A stretch of 64,000 bases of DNA from Streptomyces sp. TRM70350 (GTDB taxonomy: Bacteria > Actinomycetota > Actinomycetes > Streptomycetales > Streptomycetaceae): contig NZ_JAHUXH010000032.1 of the NCBI RefSeq assembly GCF_019219825.1, forward strand, positions 1 through 64,000, read 5' to 3'. A program made the translations under genes and the position numbers. Below the pieces are notes generated by a model that saw nothing but the letters and a program-made list of their open reading frames with translations, was not told the origin of the DNA and made no database searches. The stretch's first letter is position 1, and every line of letters begins with the position of its first letter. Below are positions 15,977 to 23,815 of the stretch, in pieces.

Positions 15977-16561
15977 GTGGCGCGCGGAGGACAGGGGCTG
16001 GCTCGGGTGGCCTGCGTCGTACGGGCCGGGGCCGCACCACTGTGGTGGCTGGGCGTGTTCGCGGCCGGCATCGGCGTGCTGGTGCCGGGACTGACGGGAC
16101 GCCGGATCGGCGTCATGGCCGGGGCCGCGCTGTTCATCCTGGCGGCGGCCGTCGTGACGTACGCGCGCCGCAGACGGTACGCCGCCCTTGCCCGCGGCGC
16201 CGCCCGCGCCGCCAAGCAGGACGTGCTCCAGGACCGCGCGGTGACCGTACGGAACTGGCGGCGCGGGCACCGCTGGTGGCTGCTGCTCGCCTTCCTCGCC
16301 GCGCTCGGCAGCTCCTACGCCGTGCCCGCGGCGGGCGGGCTGCTGCTCGCCGGGTGCGGTGCGGGCCTGTGGCTGAAGGCGGCGTGGCTCGGGCGGCGCG
16401 AGCGGGCCGAGGAAGCGCTGCTGTGGGTGCGCGTCGACTGGCTGAGCGGGGGCGCGGGCCGTCCGGTCGGCAAGGCCGTGAAGGCCTTCCGCAGCACGGG
16501 CATCGCGGCGGGCGACGCGGCGCCGGGCGGTTCCCGTCGCCGCACCGCCGCGCTGGTCTGA
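15977..16561 (+). CDS. Integral membrane protein of unknown function
   Basis: The 194-residue product starts at GTG 15977 (MARGGQGLARVACVVRAGAA). Two hydrophobic hairpins are visible: about 20-57 (LWWLGVFAAGIGVLVPGL, then GVMAGAALFILAAAVVTY) and about 98-132 (WWLLLAFLAALGSSYAVPAA onward), separated by a basic segment RRRRYAALARGAARAAK. The C-terminus is cytoplasmic-looking and basic. I recognise no family. The gene converges with the LC7 operon through a compact hairpin at the stop codons, so it is a separate unit. Confidence 0.75.
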   Translation: MARGGQGLARVACVVRAGAAPLWWLGVFAAGIGVLVPGLTGRRIGVMAGAALFILAAAVVTYARRRRYAALARGAARAAKQDVLQDRAVTVRNWRRGHRWWLLLAFLAALGSSYAVPAAGGLLLAGCGAGLWLKAAWLGRRERAEEALLWVRVDWLSGGAGRPVGKAVKAFRSTGIAAGDAAPGGSRRRTAALV

Positions 16562-16575
16562 CCGCCGGTCAGACC
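16555..16575. terminator. Bidirectional hairpin spanning two convergent stops
   Basis: GGTCTGACC (16555-16563) and GGTCAGACC (16567-16575) pair perfectly around GCC. The hairpin overlaps the stop codons of the membrane protein (+) and the LC7 protein (-). The core CTGACCGCCGGTCAG is the same as at 26373-26391. Confidence 0.7.
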
Positions 16576-16943
16576 TCGAGCACTTCCTCGATCCGGCGCA
16601 GCTGGTGGCGGGCCATCGCGAGGTTGGCGCGCTTGGCGTCCAGGACGAGGTAGAGGAAGAGTCCGTTGCCGCCGCGGCCGCTGAGCAGGCGGATCAGGTG
16701 GTACTGGTCCGTCAGCGTGATCAGGATGTCCTCGATCTGGCCCTTGAGCCCGAGGTGCTCCATCGTGCGCATCTTGGCGCGGACCACGTCGGTGTTGCCG
16801 GCGGCGGCGACGTTGAGGTCGAAGCTCTTGCTGCCGCCCATCGTGCCCAGGGCCATGCCGCTGGTGTAGTCGACGAGGGCGACTCCGGTGGCGCCCTCGA
16901 TGGAGGCGAGGGCTTCCTTGAGGGCGGTCTCGGTGTTGGCCAT
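16569..16943 (-). CDS. Roadblock/LC7-like small protein
   Basis: The 124-residue product (MANTETALKEALASIEGATG, then VALVDYTSGMALG) has the beta-alpha-beta pattern of a roadblock/LC7 fold, with VALVDYTSGMALG as the first hairpin and a hydrophobic strand FLYLVLDAKRANLAMARHQL. It is a clear paralogue of the protein at 18715-19110 (ALVDWTSGLALGTVG; FLHLWLARADGNLALARIRL). Such proteins regulate small GTPases and are the cvnB-like parts of streptomycete conservons. It is the last gene of a four-gene leftward operon, 16 bp after the LC7 protein at 16960. No GTPase gene is adjacent. Confidence 0.8.
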   Translation of the reverse strand: MANTETALKEALASIEGATGVALVDYTSGMALGTMGGSKSFDLNVAAAGNTDVVRAKMRTMEHLGLKGQIEDILITLTDQYHLIRLLSGRGGNGLFLYLVLDAKRANLAMARHQLRRIEEVLEV

Positions 16944-16959
16944 GGTGGCGGGGTTCCTC

Positions 16960-17445
16960 TCAGCTTTCCGTGGTGGTGGGTGTGTTCGTGGGGGTGCGGG
17001 GGGTTCGGCGGACGGGCTGCCTCTGGCGGGTGGGGGCCGCCGCGGGCTGCGGGGGGACGGTGGGTGGGACCGGGGGCAGGTTGTCGACCAGCTCGCCGAT
17101 GCGGGCGCCGGCGCGGCGGCCCTCCAGGTGCAGTCGGCCGACGTTGACGCGGTCCTCGGCGAGTAGCGTCAGGACGGCGGTGCGGCCCGCGGCGTACGTC
17201 GCCACATAGCCGCGGGCGCCGCGGACCAGCAGTTCGCGCAGGTCGCCCCGGCCGGTCGCGTCCGTGACCCGTACCGCGACGCCGAGTGCGGCGGCGGTGA
17301 GCGCGGCGAGGCCCTCCGGCTCGACGCCGGGGGTGTCGTGGGCGATGACCAGGCCGTCCACGCCGGCGGCGAGGGCGCCGGTCAGCTGGGGGACGCGGGC
17401 TCTCAGCCGGTGGAGCTCGTCGAGGATCGGCGGTTCCACCGCCAT
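16960..17445 (-). CDS. Roadblock/LC7-domain protein with disordered tail
   Basis: The 161-residue product begins at ATG 17445 behind GAAAGGAG (MAVEPPILDELHRLRARVPQ). Residues about 15-120 match an LC7 domain (GVDGLVIAHDTPGVEPEGLA ... RGYVATYAAGRTAVLTLLAE), the form found in CvnB-type regulators of Ras-like GTPases. Residues about 125-161 are a Pro/Thr/Arg-rich disordered tail. The frame is open far upstream, but that part is low-complexity Pro/Arg and is not used. It sits between the DUF4388 gene and the LC7-like gene at 16569. Confidence 0.82.
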   Translation of the reverse strand: MAVEPPILDELHRLRARVPQLTGALAAGVDGLVIAHDTPGVEPEGLAALTAAALGVAVRVTDATGRGDLRELLVRGARGYVATYAAGRTAVLTLLAEDRVNVGRLHLEGRRAGARIGELVDNLPPVPPTVPPQPAAAPTRQRQPVRRTPRTPTNTPTTTES

Positions 17446-17632
17446 CAGGGCTCTCCTTTCGGCGGGTGGTCGAGGCGGGTGTCGCGGGGTGGGGGGTGGT
17501 CGCGTGGGTTCTGGTGGCCTGGGTTGTGGTGGCGTGGGGTGCGGTGGCCTGGGGAGTGCTGGCGTGGGTGGTGGCGATGTGGGTTGCGGTGGCATCGGTT
17601 GGCGCGGTGCGGGCTGCCGCGGTCGCTGCCGC
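17446..17632. repeat. GT-rich degenerate tandem repeat between operon genes
   Basis: The 187-bp gap reads on the plus strand as imperfect repeats of GTGGTGGCGTGGGG-like units, strongly purine-skewed. It holds the ribosome-binding site of the LC7 gene at its right-reading edge and no convincing gene. Confidence 0.6.
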
Positions 17633-18718
17633 TCAAAGGGCCTCCAGCGCATCCCTGACCCTTTTCAGCAGTGCGATGTCGGGGTGTTGGGCGATGCGGG
17701 GACCGACGGGCGTGATGCCGGGCGGGGGTGTGGAGGCGGCGGTGCGTCGGTCGAGGGCGTCGACGGAGGAGGGGCGTTCGGGAGCGGTGGGGGCGGGGTG
17801 TCCGGGCGTGGTGGGCGCGGGGTGTCCGGCGGCGGTGGGGGCACCGTGGCCCGGGTTCGTGTGTTGGGGCTGGGAGTGGCCTGTGGCCGGGGCTGTGTGT
17901 TCGGGCCGGGAGGTGCCCGTGCCCGGGCCCGTGTGCTCGGGCCAGGAGGTGCCCGTGCCCGGGTCCATGTGTTCGGGCCAGGAGACGCCCGTACCCCGGT
18001 GTGCCGGGCGGGGGGCCACCAGGCCCGCTGCCGCCAGGCGGCGTATGGCCACCAGGGTGTGGAAGGCCGGTCTGCCCAGGTCGCGGGCGATGTCCGTCGC
18101 CGTGCGCAGGCCGTCCACGCGGGCCAGGACCGCGCTCTGCCGGGGTGGGACCGTCGGGGCGGCGGCGGTGCCGAGGCGTTCCAGGGGCGCGCTGTCGGTC
18201 GCCGGGTCCGGCCAGATGCGGTGCAGCAGGGCCCGGCGGCGGAGCGTCTCGTGTTCGACGGCGCCGACCGGGACCGGGTGCACGGAACCGAGCCAGTGCG
18301 TGGTGCCGTACCGGAAGCGGCCCGGGATGCTGCTGGGCGCGAGCGCGAAGTACGCCGCGTCGTACAGCGCGCTGAGGTGGCACAACTCCAGTGCGCCCGG
18401 GGCGATCCGCCCGCCGTCGAGGAAAAGACGGCCGGCGCTGTCCGGCTCGCCTGCCCGGTCGACGGCGTCCTGCCAGGCCCGGGCGTCGAGGGTGCCGTGC
18501 GCCGTGAGCAGTATGTCGAGGCCGGGCGCGAGGGGACTCTCGGCGTGCACCACCCGGCCCTCGGCGAGATACAGGGTGCCGGTCGCGCGGACCAGGACGC
18601 CGGTGGCGCGCTCGGCGGCGAGGCGGGTGAGCATCGGGGAGACGCCGCCGGTCCGGTACCGGGCCGCCTTGTCCCGTACCGGCAGTCTGGGCGGCGGGGT
18701 GGTGCCGACCACGCTCAT
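17633..18718 (-). CDS. DUF4388-type protein with a PEHT repeat region
   Basis: The 361-residue product starts at ATG 18718, overlapping the preceding LC7-like stop (ATGA). Residues about 15-110 resemble the DUF4388/PATAN-like fold (RLAAERATGVLVRATGTLYL, then AEGRVVHAESPLAPGLDILL), known from bacterial signalling proteins. A wHTH-like segment follows (VDGLRTATDIARDLG ... LVAIRRLAAAGLV, about 205-245). About 250-320 is a Pro/Gly/His region with units such as GPGTGTSWPEHT, and the C-terminus (IALLKRVRDALEAL) is helical. It probably works with the LC7 proteins around it in a polarity or signalling complex; that is inference. Confidence 0.78.
   Translation of the reverse strand: MSVVGTTPPPRLPVRDKAARYRTGGVSPMLTRLAAERATGVLVRATGTLYLAEGRVVHAESPLAPGLDILLTAHGTLDARAWQDAVDRAGEPDSAGRLFLDGGRIAPGALELCHLSALYDAAYFALAPSSIPGRFRYGTTHWLGSVHPVPVGAVEHETLRRRALLHRIWPDPATDSAPLERLGTAAAPTVPPRQSAVLARVDGLRTATDIARDLGRPAFHTLVAIRRLAAAGLVAPRPAHRGTGVSWPEHMDPGTGTSWPEHTGPGTGTSRPEHTAPATGHSQPQHTNPGHGAPTAAGHPAPTTPGHPAPTAPERPSSVDALDRRTAASTPPPGITPVGPRIAQHPDIALLKRVRDALEAL
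17898..18000. repeat. 36-bp imperfect tandem repeat, about three copies
   Basis: Units beginning GTGTTCGGGCC / GTGCTCGGGCCAGGAGG / GTGTTCGGGCCAGGAGAC repeat with a 36-bp period and encode the PEHT repeats of the DUF4388 protein. Copy number may vary between strains. Confidence 0.7.
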
Positions 18719-19110
18719 CCCAGCACCAGCCGTCCGGCCATCTCGCCCAGCCGGATCCGGGCCAGCGCGAGATTGCCGTCCGCCCGGGCCAGCCACAGGT
18801 GCAGGAAGACGCTGCTGTCGAACGAGGTCCGCACGAACCGCAGGACGTGGTAGCTGTCCCGGTTGCTGAGGATCAGGTCCTCGACCGGCGGATCGGCGTC
18901 CTCCGCCTCGGCGTCCCCCGGTGCGAACGCCCGCTGCTCGGCGGCCAGCCGGGCCAGTTCCGCGGCCTCGGCGGCCGCCGCCTCGTGATCGCCGCCCGGC
19001 GGTTCGCCGACGGTGCCCAGAGCCAGTCCGCTCGTCCAGTCGACCAGCGCGGCTCCCCGGGCTCCGGGCAGCCGCATGGCCTCCAGTAAGCACTCGTCGA
19101 TTCCGGGCAC
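18715..19110 (-). CDS. LC7-like small protein, paralogue of 16569-16943
   Basis: The 131-residue product starts at GTG 19110 behind GGAGGGG (VPGIDECLLEAMRLPGARGA). It has the same layout as the LC7-like protein at 16569: ALVDWTSGLALGTVG near the N-terminus, NRDSYHVLRFVRT in the middle and FLHLWLARADGNLALARIRL near the end. A linker rich in Ala and Glu (about 45-75) is specific to this copy. It is the first gene of the four-gene leftward operon and is coupled to the DUF4388 gene. Confidence 0.78.
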   Translation of the reverse strand: MPGIDECLLEAMRLPGARGAALVDWTSGLALGTVGEPPGGDHEAAAAEAAELARLAAEQRAFAPGDAEAEDADPPVEDLILSNRDSYHVLRFVRTSFDSSVFLHLWLARADGNLALARIRLGEMAGRLVLG

Positions 19111-19257
19111 CCTGGACTCCCCTCCTGCCGGGGTTCGGCTGAGTGACCCAGAGACTACGCAACGTGTGTGCGACGGGTGAGCGTTCTGGCATTTTCCAGC
19201 GGAACATGCGCCGAGTGACTAGGGTCAGTCAACTGACGTCGTTTGCGAGCGAGTTGA

Positions 19258-20691
19258 TCAGCCCTCGGGAAGGGCGGTGAGCGCGGCCGCGTGCGCCCCG
19301 CCCGATTCGGCCACGATCTCGTCGAGCGTCTGCGCGGTGCGTACGGTCGCGAAGGTCATGCCTCCCGCGCCGTCCGGGGCGAAGCCGTAGATCCCGGGCC
19401 GCGCGAGGGAGTTGTACGCGTAGTGGTGGGCGAAGTAGTACGCGCCCGTGTCCAGCGCCGCCGCGTAGTCCCCCTGCTCCAGCAGCGGCAGTTCGCGCCC
19501 CTCGGCCAGCAGGTCGCCCGCGAAGCACGCCGGTCCCGCCACGTCCTGCACCACAGCGGGCCCCTCCTTCGGCCGCCCCTTGCCGTCGTACGCGGCGATC
19601 CGCAGCGGCCACGACCCCGGCGCGTACACCGTCCGCGTCGCCACCTGCACGCCCGCGTGCGTCACCGCCACCGGTCGCCCGCCCGCGCTCTTGGCGTACT
19701 CCACCCGCGCCACCACCGTCCCGTGCTTGGCCAGCAGCGACCGCCCGAACTCGGTCACCAGCCCGTACCGCCCGTCGAACAGCCCCGGCACCGCCTCCCT
19801 CAGCATCCGCGCGTACTGCGCGTACGTCGGTGTCGTCGCCTCCGAGGCGAAGTTCACCGGCAGTCCGCCGCCGATGTCGACCGTGTCGACCTGCGGCCGC
19901 CCGATCCGCCGGTTGATCTCCTCCGCCAGCGCGTACGTCGCCGCCACGCCCTCGATCATCCGCGACAGCGGGATGCCCTGCGACCCGGTGTGCGCGTGCA
20001 GCCGCGTCAGCCACGGGCGCTCGGCGTACGCCCGCACCACCCACTCGCGCGCGCCCTCGTCGCGCAGCGCCACCCCGAACTTCGAGGTCGCCGTGGCGGT
20101 GGACAGCGCCTCGATGGAGCCGCCGCCGATCTGTGGATTCACCCGGATCCCGAGGGCGGAGCGGCTCGGTGCCATGGGGGTACCTCCCACGCCTCTCGGG
20201 CTGTGGGGGAGCATGAGGGCGTCGATGCGGGCCAGCTCCTGCGGGTTGTCCGCGTTGACGGCGATCCCCAGCGCCAGCGCCTCCCGCAGCTCCGCCGGTG
20301 TCTTCGCGGGCGAGTCCAGCACCGTCCGCTCCGGCGCCACCCCGGCCGCCCGGGCCAGCGCCAGCTCGCCGGGGCTGGCCACCTCCGCGCCGATGCCCTC
20401 GTCGCGCAGCAGCCGCAGCACCGGGACCAGCGGGTTGGCCTTCACCGCGAAGGCGTGCAGCACGGGCGTGCCGGGTGCCACCACCGCGTCGAACGCCGCG
20501 CGCAGCTCCGCCGCCGACTCCCGGATGCCGGTGACGTCGAGCAGGCCGGCGATGGGGGTGTCCGGCCCCAGCAGCCCCTGCTCCACGGCGGCCCGCACCG
20601 CCTCGTCCCGCCGCACCGACCGCTCGCCGCCGCCCGCCCGGCCTTCATGAACGTCGTGCACGTCGTCCCCCGTCCTGTCGATGCCTGACAC
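19258..20691 (-). CDS. Type III PLP-dependent amino acid decarboxylase (LysA-like)
   Basis: The 477-residue product has the alanine-racemase-like PLP barrel with the Schiff-base Lys in HAFAVKANPLVPVL (about residue 84). The HAHTGSQG and VDIGGGLPVNF phosphate-binding segments follow, then GLVTEFGRSLLAKHG. The second half is the Greek-key domain with the substrate region FAGDLLAEGRELPLLEQGD. It belongs with diaminopimelate/ornithine/arginine decarboxylases; the usual Cys-Glu-Ser motif reads CFAGD, so the substrate is uncertain. Between residues about 159 and 176 it carries LPHSPRGVGGTPMAPSRS, encoded by a known-looking streptomycete repeat. GTG 20691 has only a weak ribosome-binding site. The gene is divergent from hutU. 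Confidence 0.82.
   Translation of the reverse strand: MSGIDRTGDDVHDVHEGRAGGGERSVRRDEAVRAAVEQGLLGPDTPIAGLLDVTGIRESAAELRAAFDAVVAPGTPVLHAFAVKANPLVPVLRLLRDEGIGAEVASPGELALARAAGVAPERTVLDSPAKTPAELREALALGIAVNADNPQELARIDALMLPHSPRGVGGTPMAPSRSALGIRVNPQIGGGSIEALSTATATSKFGVALRDEGAREWVVRAYAERPWLTRLHAHTGSQGIPLSRMIEGVAATYALAEEINRRIGRPQVDTVDIGGGLPVNFASEATTPTYAQYARMLREAVPGLFDGRYGLVTEFGRSLLAKHGTVVARVEYAKSAGGRPVAVTHAGVQVATRTVYAPGSWPLRIAAYDGKGRPKEGPAVVQDVAGPACFAGDLLAEGRELPLLEQGDYAAALDTGAYYFAHHYAYNSLARPGIYGFAPDGAGGMTFATVRTAQTLDEIVAESGGAHAAALTALPEG
20171..20215. repeat. Short palindromic Streptomyces repeat inserted in a gene
   Basis: The 45 bp from GCCATGGGGGTACCTCC to GTGGGGGAGCATG form an imperfect hairpin (TCCCAC/GTGGGG). 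I recognise this type of repeat from many Streptomyces genomes. It keeps the reading frame of the decarboxylase. Confidence 0.55.
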
Positions 20692-20755
20692 CGATGCCTG
20701 AGTCCATACATCCAGCCAAACACCCCCCGCGGTGCCGTGTCGGGGGACCCCGCTA

Positions 20756-20791
20756 TTGACTAGCTCTATTCATCTCGCCAGGATGTGAATA
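20756..20791 (+). promoter_or_regulatory. hutU promoter with overlapping inverted repeat
   Basis: TTGACT (20756-20761) and CAGGAT (20779-20784) are 17 nt apart. TATTCA (20767-20772) and TGAATA (20786-20791) form an inverted repeat across the -10 region, well placed for a repressor of the hut operon. The leader continues 55 bp to AGGAGG and the ATG at 20847. Confidence 0.5.
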
Positions 20792-20846
20792 ACCGCAGCA
20801 ACATTCCGCAGGGAGCTCCGCGAGAGCAGCAACCAGGAGGCAGACC

Positions 20847-22511
20847 ATGTCAGGACCCCGCCCCGTCCGAGCGCCGCGCGGCACGGAACCGAGCGCCCTG
20901 GGCTGGCAGCAGGAGGCTGCCCTGCGGATGCTGCAGAACAACCTCGACCCCGAGGTCGCCGAGCACCCCGACAAGCTCGTCGTCTACGGCGGCACGGGCA
21001 AGGCGGCGCGGGACTGGCGGTCCTTCGACGCGATGGTGCGGACCCTGAAGGGGCTGAAGCAGGACGAGACGATGCTCGTCCAGTCCGGCCGCCCGGTCGG
21101 CGTGATGCAGACCCACGAGTGGGCGCCGCGGGTCCTCATCGCCAACTCCAACCTCGTCGGCGACTGGGCCAACTGGGAGGAGTTCCGCCGCCTGGAGGCC
21201 CTCGGCCTGACCATGTACGGGCAGATGACCGCCGGTTCCTGGATCTACATCGGCACCCAGGGCATCCTCCAGGGCACCTACGAGACCTTCGCCGCCGTCG
21301 CCGCGAAGAAGTTCGGCGGTTCGCTGGCCGGGACGATCACCCTGACGGCCGGGCTCGGCGGGATGGGCGGCGCCCAGCCGCTCGCCGTCACCATGAACGA
21401 CGGCGTGGCGATCTGCATCGACTGCGACCCGAGGGCGATCGAGCGGCGCATCGAGCACCGCTACCTCGACATCAAGGCCGACTCCCTCGACCACGCCCTC
21501 CAGCTGGCGGTTGAGGCCCGCGACGCGCGCCGCCCGCTGTCCATCGGCGTCCTCGGCAACGCCGCCGAACTCGTCCCGCAGCTCCTCGCCATGGGCGCCC
21601 CCATCGACATCGTCACCGACCAGACCTCGGCGCACGACCCGCTGGCGTACCTGCCGCTCGGCGTCGACTTCGACGAGATGGCCTCGTACGCGGCGAAGGA
21701 CCCGGCGGGCTTCACCACGCGGGCGCGTGAGTCGATGGCCCGGCATGTCGAGGCGATGGTGGGCTTCATGGACGCCGGTGCCGAGGTCTTCGACTACGGC
21801 AACTCCATCCGCGGTGAGGCACAACTCGCGGGCTACGACCGGGCGTTCGCCTTCCCCGGCTTCGTCCCCGCCTACATCCGCCCACTGTTCTGCGAGGGCA
21901 AGGGCCCCTTCCGCTGGGCGGCCCTGTCCGGCGACCCCGCCGACATCGCCAAGACGGACCGGGCCATCCTCGACCTGTTCCCCGAGAACGAGTCCCTCGC
22001 CCGATGGATCCGCATGGCCGGGGAGCGGGTGCACTTCCAGGGCCTGCCCGCCCGGATCTGCTGGCTCGGGTACGGCGAGCGCGACAAGGCCGGTGAGCGG
22101 TTCAACGACATGGTCGCGAGCGGGGAGCTGGCCGCGCCGATCGTCATCGGGCGCGACCACCTCGACTGCGGCTCCGTGGCCTCCCCCTACCGGGAGACCG
22201 AGGCCATGCTCGACGGCTCCGACGCGATCGCCGACTGGCCCCTGCTGAACGCCATGGTGAACGTGGCCTCGGGCGCCTCCTGGGTGTCCATCCACCACGG
22301 CGGCGGCGTCGGCATGGGACGGTCCATCCACGCCGGTCAGGTGACGGTGGCCGACGGCACGGCCCTGGCCGGGGAGAAGATCCGGCGGGTGCTGACGAAC
22401 GACCCCGGGATGGGCGTCATCCGGCACGTGGACGCGGGCTACGACATCGCGGAGTCGGTGGCGTCGGAGCGGGGTGTGCGGGTGCCGATGCGTGAGGGTG
22501 AGCAGGCGTGA
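20847..22511 (+). CDS. hutU: Urocanate hydratase
   Basis: The 554-residue cytoplasmic enzyme converts urocanate to imidazolone propionate, step two of histidine degradation, using tightly bound NAD+. The N-terminus shows LVVYGGTGKAARDW and LVQSGRPVGVMQTHEWAPRV; the NAD-binding segment is TAGLGGMGGAQPLAVTMNDG. The conserved active-site Cys441 lies in RDHLDCGSVASPYRETE. Length is normal for the family. A consensus AGGAGG precedes ATG 20847. It overlaps the next gene by GTGA, so the four hut genes form one operon from the promoter at 20756. Confidence 0.97.
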   Translation: MSGPRPVRAPRGTEPSALGWQQEAALRMLQNNLDPEVAEHPDKLVVYGGTGKAARDWRSFDAMVRTLKGLKQDETMLVQSGRPVGVMQTHEWAPRVLIANSNLVGDWANWEEFRRLEALGLTMYGQMTAGSWIYIGTQGILQGTYETFAAVAAKKFGGSLAGTITLTAGLGGMGGAQPLAVTMNDGVAICIDCDPRAIERRIEHRYLDIKADSLDHALQLAVEARDARRPLSIGVLGNAAELVPQLLAMGAPIDIVTDQTSAHDPLAYLPLGVDFDEMASYAAKDPAGFTTRARESMARHVEAMVGFMDAGAEVFDYGNSIRGEAQLAGYDRAFAFPGFVPAYIRPLFCEGKGPFRWAALSGDPADIAKTDRAILDLFPENESLARWIRMAGERVHFQGLPARICWLGYGERDKAGERFNDMVASGELAAPIVIGRDHLDCGSVASPYRETEAMLDGSDAIADWPLLNAMVNVASGASWVSIHHGGGVGMGRSIHAGQVTVADGTALAGEKIRRVLTNDPGMGVIRHVDAGYDIAESVASERGVRVPMREGEQA

Positions 22512-23815
22512 CCCGGCACGACGGCGGCAACCGTCCGGCAGGGGCCGCGGCTTCGCCGCCGGGTGCGGCGTCCTCGCCGGGGCCGGGCCCGGGTGGCGCT
22601 TCCTTCCACGAGATGTGGCGCGAGCTGCTCCCCATCGGCCGGCATCCCGACACCCGCGGCTACCGCCGCTACGCCTGGACCGGCGCCGACGCCGAGTGCC
22701 GGGACTGGTTCCGGGCGCAGGCCGAGACGCGCGGGCTCGCCCACGAGGTCGACCGCAACGGCAACCAGTGGGCCTGGCTCGGGGATCCCGCCCAGGGGGA
22801 CGCCGTCGTCACGGGGTCCCACCTCGACTCCGTGCCCGATGGCGGGGCCTTCGACGGCCCCCTCGGGGTCGTGTCCTCCTTCGCTGCGCTCGACGAACTG
22901 CGCGGCCGCGACGTGCGCTTCACCAAGCCCCTCGGCATCGTCAACTTCGGCGACGAGGAGGGCGCCCGCTTCGGGCTCGCCTGCGTCGGCTCCCGGCTCG
23001 CCGCCGGGCGGCTCACCGTCGAGCAGGCGCACCGGCTGACCGACGGCGACGGGACCACGCTGCCGCAGGCCATGGCGGCCGCCGGGTACGACCCCGACGC
23101 CATCGGGCCCGACCCCGAGCGGCTCGCCCGCATCGGGGCCTTCGTCGAGCTGCATGTCGAACAGGGCCGCGCCCTGGACCTGTCCGGCGACCAGGTGGGC
23201 ATCGCCAGCGCCATCTGGCCGCACGGACGGTGGCGGTTCGACTTCCGGGGCGAGGCCAACCACGCCGGCACCACCCGGCTCGCCGACCGGCGCGACCCCA
23301 TGCTGCCGTACGCCGAGACCGTCCTCGCCGCCCGCCGCGAGGCCCGGCTCGCCGGCGCCGTCGCCACCTTCGGCAAGATCGCCGTCGAGCCCAACGGCGT
23401 CAACGCCATCCCCTCCCTGGTGCGCGGCTGGCTCGACTCCCGTGCCGCCGACCAGCGGACCCTCGACACCGTCGTCACCGGGATCCAGCAGGCGGCCCGC
23501 GAATACGCCGAGGCGCACGGCGTCGACCTCGACGTCGTGCGGGAGTCGTTCACGCCGGTCGTCGAGTTCGACCACGCCCTGCGTGACGAACTGGCCCGCA
23601 TCCTGGGCAAGGACACCGACCTCAAGGTCCCCGTCCTGGGCACCGGCGCCGGACACGACGCCGGGATCCTGTCCGGGACGGTCCCGACCGCCATGCTGTT
23701 CGTGCGCAATCCCACCGGCGTCTCGCACTCCCCGGCCGAGTTCGCGGCCGAGGACGACTGCGTGGCCGGAGTGACCGCACTCGCCGACGTACTGGAAGGG
23801 CTGGCCTGCGCGTGA
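22508..23815 (+). CDS. M20-family amidohydrolase (allantoate amidohydrolase-like)
   Basis: The 435-residue product (GTG 22508, overlapping hutU) has the M20 di-zinc fold. Metal-ligand motifs are GSHLDSVPDGGAFDGPLG (His and Asp), NFGDEEGARFG (Glu-Glu) and ELHVEQGRALD (His). ANHAGTTRLADRRDP forms the dimerisation-domain contact and GAGHDAGIL the last His. Such proteins are annotated as allantoate amidohydrolase or N-carbamoyl amino acid hydrolase. Placed between hutU and hutF, it more likely removes the formyl group from N-formyl-glutamate, doing the work of HutG, which is absent here. That role is inferred from context. Confidence 0.88.
   Translation: MTRHDGGNRPAGAAASPPGAASSPGPGPGGASFHEMWRELLPIGRHPDTRGYRRYAWTGADAECRDWFRAQAETRGLAHEVDRNGNQWAWLGDPAQGDAVVTGSHLDSVPDGGAFDGPLGVVSSFAALDELRGRDVRFTKPLGIVNFGDEEGARFGLACVGSRLAAGRLTVEQAHRLTDGDGTTLPQAMAAAGYDPDAIGPDPERLARIGAFVELHVEQGRALDLSGDQVGIASAIWPHGRWRFDFRGEANHAGTTRLADRRDPMLPYAETVLAARREARLAGAVATFGKIAVEPNGVNAIPSLVRGWLDSRAADQRTLDTVVTGIQQAAREYAEAHGVDLDVVRESFTPVVEFDHALRDELARILGKDTDLKVPVLGTGAGHDAGILSGTVPTAMLFVRNPTGVSHSPAEFAAEDDCVAGVTALADVLEGLACA

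Noticed and set aside
17446..17652. Pro/Arg-rich N-terminal extension of the LC7 gene at 16960
   Set aside because: It is low-complexity translation of the repeat; GAAAGGAG before ATG 17445 sets the start.
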